DNA from: DATESZ01 sp035283845
GTDB taxonomy: Bacteria > Desulfobacterota > Syntrophia > Syntrophales > JACQWR01
Direction: 5' to 3'
Length of the DNA stretch: 10,968 bases
Assembly (NCBI GenBank): GCA_035283845.1
Contig: DATESZ010000154.1
Span: 1 to 10,968, forward strand
Each line of letters starts with the position of its first letter. Positions within the stretch are counted from its first letter, which is position 1. Position numbers and translations under genes: made by a program. Of the stretch, positions 6,912 through 10,968 are shown piece by piece. Under the pieces are notes generated by a model. It had not been told where the DNA came from. It did no database searches and saw nothing but the letters and a program-made list of their open reading frames with translations.

Positions 6912-7802
6912 TTATGTTATTGAAATCTGGTAACGCGGGGTATTTGGGTCACGTGACTTCACTTCCAGGTTCCACAAGAAATCATCAAAATCGCCAGGAC
7001 TGAAGTTTAGAACTTCTTGGGCTTTCTGAGTATCGTACCAGTCCGTCCACCCATAGTCTGAGGAATACTCCCCTCTATATCTTGAATGAATGGCTTGGTA
7101 AATTTTCTGAACATACTCTTCTCCGGTTATTTGCCAGCTCTCTCCTCCGGCAATGTTAAAAACGTGATGGCCCTCTTTGATTCGCACAGCATTCGCAATT
7201 GCCCTTGCAACGTCCTCGATATTTACGAATTCAACACGCTGTTCCGCTTTAAAGGGCAAAACATCCGGCAATTCGACAGGCTGAGGTATCGCTACGCCCG
7301 CAATCCTCAGGATAACATAAGGAATACCTGATTCCTTAACCACATTCTCAGCAAGAATTTTACTCTCCGAGTATATATCCGAACCAACTAAAGTGTGATC
7401 CTCAGAAATTGGCGGTTTCTCCTTAAATGTTTTTCCATACACCGATACTGATGACGAAAGGATTAACGGAATGTTAGAGCCTGATTCTTTCAGCACCCGC
7501 ACTATATTTCGGGTTCCCTCCACATTGATACGTATCGTCAGATCCCGGCTCTCTTCGCTTTTCGGGGGGAGCAAACTGGCTAAATGAATGATGCTGTCAG
7601 CTTCTTTAAAAGCCTGCTTTACTTCCCCATAGTCAGCGATATCACCCTTAAGAATACTAACTTGTGCATCACTGTACTTTGAAAACTGCTCGAAATTCGC
7701 CTGTGGAATATCAAACACTTTAACGGAGAACCCTTGACCTATAAAGGTATCTACAACTATTGCGCCCAACCTCCCTGCACCTCCGGTAACTAAAATTGCC
7801 AC
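6912..7802 (-). CDS. NAD-dependent epimerase/dehydratase family protein (extended SDR)
   Basis: This 296-residue protein is an extended short-chain dehydrogenase/reductase. The dinucleotide loop TGGAGRLG is at residues 6-13, and an acidic residue ends the second strand (D31), favouring NAD over NADP. SSSVSVYG (117-123 region) supplies the catalytic serine, and Y144-x3-K148 in YSESK is the catalytic pair. IEDVARAIANA (195-205) is the usual C-terminal-domain signature of sugar epimerases and related reductases. Such proteins act on nucleotide sugars, 3-beta-hydroxysteroids, flavonoid-like alcohols or CoA esters; nothing here tells which. The start is GTG at 7800-7802 with AAGGAGG (complement of 7813-7819) ten bases upstream. 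Its position between moaD and the radical SAM gene suggests co-expression with the AOR module. Confidence 0.82.
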   Translation of the reverse strand: MAILVTGGAGRLGAIVVDTFIGQGFSVKVFDIPQANFEQFSKYSDAQVSILKGDIADYGEVKQAFKEADSIIHLASLLPPKSEESRDLTIRINVEGTRNIVRVLKESGSNIPLILSSSVSVYGKTFKEKPPISEDHTLVGSDIYSESKILAENVVKESGIPYVILRIAGVAIPQPVELPDVLPFKAEQRVEFVNIEDVARAIANAVRIKEGHHVFNIAGGESWQITGEEYVQKIYQAIHSRYRGEYSSDYGWTDWYDTQKAQEVLNFSPGDFDDFLWNLEVKSRDPNTPRYQISIT

Positions 7803-7812
7803 TCCCTCAATA

Positions 7813-7819
7813 CCTCCTT
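7813..7819 (-). promoter_or_regulatory. Strong ribosome binding site before a GTG start
   Basis: Read on the reverse strand this is AAGGAGG, a near-perfect Shine-Dalgarno, ten bases before the GTG at 7802. It decides for the GTG start of the SDR gene, where no ATG is available in the right place. Confidence 0.65.
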
Positions 7820-7841
7820 AATTAATCTTGTTCCGAATAAG

Positions 7842-7881
7842 GACCGGTCTTCATTATACGGGATCTATAAAATAATTGCTA
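7842..7881 (-). promoter_or_regulatory. Candidate internal promoter with palindromic operator-like site
   Basis: On the reverse strand TATAAT (complement of 7853-7858) is a perfect -10 box. Seventeen bases upstream lies TAGCAA (complement of 7876-7881), a weak -35 with three matches that overlaps the moaD stop codon. The perfect palindrome GACCGGTC (7842-7849) covers the expected transcription start, a position where a repressor could act. A promoter here would let the SDR, radical SAM and perhaps ligase genes be expressed apart from the AOR genes. Confidence 0.35.
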
Positions 7882-8154
7882 TCCACCCCCGATCGGGGGA
7901 AAGAAAATAACCTCGTCCCCATCACAGAGATTAGTCATAAGCCCTCCCAGAAGCTGGCAATCCTTACCATTGATTATCACCCTCACATAGGAGCTGAGAA
8001 GTTGGTCCTTAAGCTCCCTGCCGAATTTTCCTCCCAGGACCTCGATGAGATTTGAAACATTCGCAGTAGACTTATCAAGCTCTACCGTAGTGCTGCTAAC
8101 ACCGGCAGGCCTCATTAAAGATGAAAAAAATTGGACCTTCAGTATTACTCGCAT
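7879..8154 (-). CDS. moaD: MoaD/ThiS-family sulfur carrier protein (pterin cofactor biosynthesis)
   Basis: This 91-residue protein has the ubiquitin-like layout of MoaD: a first strand VILKVQFFSSLMR (3-15), an acidic DGDEVIFFPP segment near the end (78-87), and the C-terminal tail PPIGGG. In this family the terminal Gly-Gly is adenylated by a MoeB-type enzyme, thiocarboxylated, and donates sulfur to build the dithiolene of molybdopterin, which AOR enzymes use as tungstopterin. The gene follows the AOR gene after 44 bases, in the same direction. AOR-adjacent MoaD genes are common in anaerobes, which argues for MoaD rather than ThiS. The Shine-Dalgarno before the ATG at 8154 is weak (GGTGG), perhaps because of coupling to the AOR gene. 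Confidence 0.85.
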   Translation of the reverse strand: MRVILKVQFFSSLMRPAGVSSTTVELDKSTANVSNLIEVLGGKFGRELKDQLLSSYVRVIINGKDCQLLGGLMTNLCDGDEVIFFPPIGGG

Positions 8155-8198
8155 TACTAACCACCGAACACAGGGTGACAGGAAATCTCCCTAGGCCC

Positions 8199-10049
8199 TC
8201 ATTTTACTGTGAACCCTAAACCCAACTCTTCCAGCTTCTTCTTAGTTGGAATGCCGACGCCGGGATCCCAGCCGCGGGCCTCATAGTAATCCTTCAACAT
8301 CGTATCCAGTTCGAAGACCAAGCCGGCAGAAGCACCGGCAGGCAACGGCTCCTTAACTATTCTCTCGGGCAGGGTGTCGTATTCTCCTGCGATACCGTCC
8401 CTCGCATTGAACATCCTCTCTAAGTTGAATATTCTCTCGCCAGTCTTCCACAGGTTGGCTATGTCAAAATGCTCTTTTACTCCGGTAACCGAGTTCAATA
8501 GCTTGTTTAAGGTACCTACTGTCATAGTGAAGAAACATAATTGGAAGACGCAGGATATGGCTGTTTCTGCCACTGCGGTGGAGTCCTGATTCAACATTGT
8601 TAGCCTTCCTTTACCCTCAGTAGCCGCACGGTCAACAGATCGGGGTAGAGGCACATTAAATAACTCTTGAGGGGAATAGCCGATACAGTGGCTGGCTCCG
8701 ATATTCGAAGTGACCATGCTCAGTCCATGAGCCTTAGCACCCCTCGGGTCGTATCCCGGCAACTCTAAACCCTTCACCTGCATGGCATATTTTTCGCTTC
8801 CCTTCCCAATAATCTGAGCGGCACGCCTTGTGCCCTCTGCCAGGATATCACCTATGCCCTCTCTATTGGCAATCATCATGATAAGCTTGCGTGCCGGTTC
8901 GGTGTCACCATATTTTAACGTTAGCCCCCCCGTGTCCTTTGTCGTGATTATCCCTTTTTCAAAAAGCTCGTATGCAAATCCTATTGAGCTCCCGACAGAA
9001 ATGGTATCTATTCCCAGGTCATCGCACATCTTATCGGCTTTTATGGTAAAGCTGACGTCATCGCATAGCATCGGTCCCGTGAAAGCCCATATCGTTTCGT
9101 ATTCCGGTCCTTCCGTTTCTACGTCAGGATACTTGCTGCCCTTGGGGGAGCGCACTATGCTTCCGCAGTGGATCATGCACCTGTGGCAAGCGGTCTTCTT
9201 CAATCTCAGTTTGGTGTATTCGTCACCGGCGATTTTCATGAAATTGGGCAGAAAGCCCTCCCTGAAGTTCTTTGTGGGAAATAAACCGGGGACATTCATA
9301 AACTCGGCGGTCTGAGTCCCCGTTACTGAGAACCCTGCCACAGGCTCTGAGCGCTTAATTAGCGCAGTATGTAATCCTACTGCCGCTTCAAACCTTTCCG
9401 GCATTGCTACCGGCACCTTGTTATTTCCACTCACTGCGATACCCTTAAGGTTTTTGGACGCCCAGACCGTGCCCATTCCACCCCTGGCTGCTGCCCGCCT
9501 GTCGCTTATAATAGCGGCGTATTTCACAAGCTTATCCGCCGCCGGGCCGGTGCATGCCGTCTCCGCCTTCGAATCGCCTATTTCCTGTTTCATCATTTCC
9601 TGAACTGTATCTGTGTTCAGACCCATCATCTTTTTCGCGTCCCTGATTTCATATTTACCATCGTGAAGCCATAAATACACCGGTTTCTCAGCCTTACCCT
9701 CAATGATTATAAGGTCTAGACCAGCAGATTTAAGCCCCGCCGCAAATTCCCCACCACCTACCGACCTGAAGAAAGTATTGGTGAGCGGCGATTTCGCTGA
9801 GACTATCCATCGGCCGAATGCGTGACTGCGTGTACCGCATAGAGGTCCAGTGGCGATGATGCTCTTGTTTTCAGGGTCTAATGGGTCTAATCCTGGCTTC
9901 AGCTCGTCAAACAGAATCTTTACGGCGAACCCCCTGCCTCCGATGTAATTCTTAATCAGGTCTTCGCTCGGTTCCTCCTCTGTAAATTTTCCATCCGTCA
10001 GGTTTACCCGCAAAAACCTATTCATGTATCCACCTGCCATTCTGCCCAT
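8199..10049 (-). CDS. aor: Tungsten-dependent aldehyde:ferredoxin oxidoreductase (AOR)
   Basis: This 616-residue protein is full length for AOR (the Pyrococcus furiosus enzyme is about 605). It oxidises aldehydes to acids with ferredoxin as acceptor, and can run in reverse at low potential. The N-terminal pterin-binding domain starts GGYMNRFLRVNLTDG and continues with NYIGGRGFAVKILFDEL (34-50) and ATGPLCGTRSHAFGRW (66-81). The [4Fe-4S] ligands are C288, C291 and C295 in ACHRCMIHC, plus C500 in ETAISC (C505 is an alternative). CDDLGIDTIS (342-351) is the second conserved AOR motif. The cytoplasmic enzyme has no signal peptide or membrane segment. Three methionines could start it (10049, 10040, 10025); a GGAGG eight bases upstream supports 10049. 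The upstream neighbour is a second AOR and the downstream one is moaD. The aldehyde substrate is unknown. Confidence 0.93.
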   Translation of the reverse strand: MGRMAGGYMNRFLRVNLTDGKFTEEEPSEDLIKNYIGGRGFAVKILFDELKPGLDPLDPENKSIIATGPLCGTRSHAFGRWIVSAKSPLTNTFFRSVGGGEFAAGLKSAGLDLIIIEGKAEKPVYLWLHDGKYEIRDAKKMMGLNTDTVQEMMKQEIGDSKAETACTGPAADKLVKYAAIISDRRAAARGGMGTVWASKNLKGIAVSGNNKVPVAMPERFEAAVGLHTALIKRSEPVAGFSVTGTQTAEFMNVPGLFPTKNFREGFLPNFMKIAGDEYTKLRLKKTACHRCMIHCGSIVRSPKGSKYPDVETEGPEYETIWAFTGPMLCDDVSFTIKADKMCDDLGIDTISVGSSIGFAYELFEKGIITTKDTGGLTLKYGDTEPARKLIMMIANREGIGDILAEGTRRAAQIIGKGSEKYAMQVKGLELPGYDPRGAKAHGLSMVTSNIGASHCIGYSPQELFNVPLPRSVDRAATEGKGRLTMLNQDSTAVAETAISCVFQLCFFTMTVGTLNKLLNSVTGVKEHFDIANLWKTGERIFNLERMFNARDGIAGEYDTLPERIVKEPLPAGASAGLVFELDTMLKDYYEARGWDPGVGIPTKKKLEELGLGFTVK

Positions 10050-10057
10050 TATTTTAT

Positions 10058-10062
10058 CCTCC
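10058..10062 (-). promoter_or_regulatory. Ribosome binding site that fixes the AOR start
   Basis: GGAGG on the reverse strand stands eight bases before the ATG at 10049. The in-frame ATGs at 10040 and 10025 have no such site at a suitable distance, although the family often begins near the MAGGYM residues encoded from 10040. Confidence 0.6.
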
Positions 10063-10082
10063 TTTATACTATTTTTTGTTGC

Positions 10083-10968
10083 TTAGGCTAACAAGTTAAG
10101 TTTTCCTAACTCGTCAGCAACATCTTCAAGCCCCAGTTGCTCCAGTTTCAATCTCGTAGGCAATCCGCTTCCTGTATCCCAACCTCTTAGGCGGTAGTAC
10201 ATATCTTTTGCTTTTTCAAAATTCTCTCTGCTTACCGGAGGCGCTCCACCTATAGGATTGCGGTTGGCAAAGTAATGTTCAGGCAATATATCGTGCGCAT
10301 TACGTATATCTCTTACGCCCATCTCCCTGACCATGATAGCCCTTGCCAGGTTATTAATGCATTCCCCCATCTTTAATAGTTCCTGCTCGCTTGTGGTGAC
10401 TCCGGTAGCTGTTGAAAACAGCCGATTTTCAATAGAGGTATCCCCAATATACGCCGGTTTTCTGTCGGCGTAGGGACTAACATATAGCGGAAAAATCCAG
10501 TCACAGAGCGTTAGCGAGTCCTTGATTTCGGCTCGGTGTTCCGCATATATAGATGCCCTGACCTCTGCCTCATTGTATTGTACATTGCCTATAGAGCTGA
10601 CAGCATCCGGGGACCCGTACACAATCGCAGCTATTTTCTTTGATTCTTCAACAAGGAGGTTGCTCCAGTATACGAGACCAATGTTGCCATGCGCGTGGTC
10701 ATGAGGGTCTCTGCTGTGCATAGCCCAGAGCAAACCGTCTACGAGCCAGTTACGGGCATCATAGTGGCCACAAAAGCCATGGCCTCCATAGGAACTCCAA
10801 GCGACCGAAAATTCCGCCGGTCCAGGCAAATATTGGGCGTATTCCTCTTTCAGCAAGTCATCGTAAACTTTAAGACGCTCAGAAGCTCTTGCCACCCCTT
10901 CTGCCAGCACGTCGCCGATACCTTCGCGGAAGGCAATCTTGTGAAGCAGTGTAGATATGAATTCTTTT
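10083..10968 (-). CDS. AOR family tungsten oxidoreductase, C-terminal part (runs off the right edge)
   Basis: The open frame continues to the window edge, giving 294 visible residues of the C-terminal part; roughly the first half, including the CxxCxxxC cluster motif, is outside. FREGIGDVLAEG near the visible start matches NREGIGDILAEG of the neighbouring AOR. DSLTLC (cysteine at visible residue 155) is the classic motif carrying the fourth [4Fe-4S] ligand. The end, RGWDTGSGLPTRLKLEQLGL, parallels RGWDPGVGIPTKKKLEELGL of the downstream enzyme. Between these, the region with HSRDPHDHAHG differs strongly from the DPRGAKAHG of the neighbour, so this is a different AOR subfamily and not a recent duplicate. 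It ends 33 bases before the next AOR start. Class II benzoyl-CoA reductase BamB also belongs to this superfamily, but the visible part does not decide for it. Confidence 0.85.
   Translation of the reverse strand, partial: KEFISTLLHKIAFREGIGDVLAEGVARASERLKVYDDLLKEEYAQYLPGPAEFSVAWSSYGGHGFCGHYDARNWLVDGLLWAMHSRDPHDHAHGNIGLVYWSNLLVEESKKIAAIVYGSPDAVSSIGNVQYNEAEVRASIYAEHRAEIKDSLTLCDWIFPLYVSPYADRKPAYIGDTSIENRLFSTATGVTTSEQELLKMGECINNLARAIMVREMGVRDIRNAHDILPEHYFANRNPIGGAPPVSRENFEKAKDMYYRLRGWDTGSGLPTRLKLEQLGLEDVADELGKLNLLA

Noticed and set aside
7879..7890. Triple-glycine end of the MoaD-like protein as an anomaly
   Set aside because: The normal family tail is PP-x-x-Gly-Gly; here the residue before the Gly-Gly just happens to be glycine too.
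8830..9315. 161-residue forward-strand frame inside the AOR gene
   Set aside because: Antisense to the conserved AOR core including the cluster cysteines; composition follows from the opposite strand.
1..10968. CRISPR arrays, tRNA or rRNA genes, transposase genes
   Set aside because: No regularly spaced repeats, no cloverleaf or rRNA-like stretch, and no transposase or integrase motif were seen; the ligase remnant has no flanking insertion-sequence ends that I can identify.

Overview
The window looks like chromosomal DNA of a strictly anaerobic bacterium, most likely a Desulfobacterota/deltaproteobacterial or syntrophic aromatic- or organic-acid degrader. The reasons are an ATP-driven acyl-CoA reductase/dehydratase gene set (HgdB/BcrB superfamily plus BadF/BadG-type ATPases), a PaaK-like CoA ligase, two tungsten aldehyde:ferredoxin oxidoreductases (AOR), a MoaD-type pterin sulfur carrier and a B12-domain radical SAM enzyme. 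The taxonomic guess is an inference from gene content, not from a marker gene.

Left arm (1-3953, + strand). The tail of one 2-hydroxyacyl-CoA dehydratase/benzoyl-CoA reductase family subunit overlaps by an ATGA junction a second, complete subunit (162-1457). After an interruption come two different [4Fe-4S] ATPases (2271-3074 and 3078-3953) set 3 bases apart. Two substrate subunits followed by two unlike ATPases is the layout of class I benzoyl-CoA reductases (bcrCBAD, bzdNOPQ) rather than of simple 2-hydroxyacyl-CoA dehydratases, which use one homodimeric activator. The interruption (1486-2270) holds an antisense, deleted and frameshifted remnant of a CoA ligase, then about 300 bases of non-coding sequence with a hairpin and a possible promoter for the ATPases.

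Centre (4045-5430, - strand). An intact PaaK-like acyl-adenylate/CoA ligase faces the ATPases convergently and is a close paralogue of the broken ligase.

Right arm (5594-10968, - strand, transcribed leftwards). In transcription order: an AOR family protein cut by the window edge, a full-length AOR, a MoaD/ThiS-like sulfur carrier, an NAD-dependent SDR epimerase/dehydratase-like protein, and a B12-binding-domain radical SAM protein. Gaps between these genes are short (25 to 76 bases), so they probably form one transcription unit that may continue into the ligase. A candidate internal promoter lies before the SDR gene.

Working model (inference): the ligase activates a carboxylic, possibly aromatic, acid to its CoA thioester. 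The four-component ATP-dependent enzyme then reduces or dehydrates it using low-potential ferredoxin. The AORs exchange electrons with the same ferredoxin pool through aldehyde/acid chemistry. MoaD serves the tungstopterin cofactor. The SDR and radical SAM protein have no assignable substrate. The most notable observations are the ligase fossil inside the reductase operon, the asymmetric ATPase pair, and the pairing of this enzyme with a tandem AOR module.
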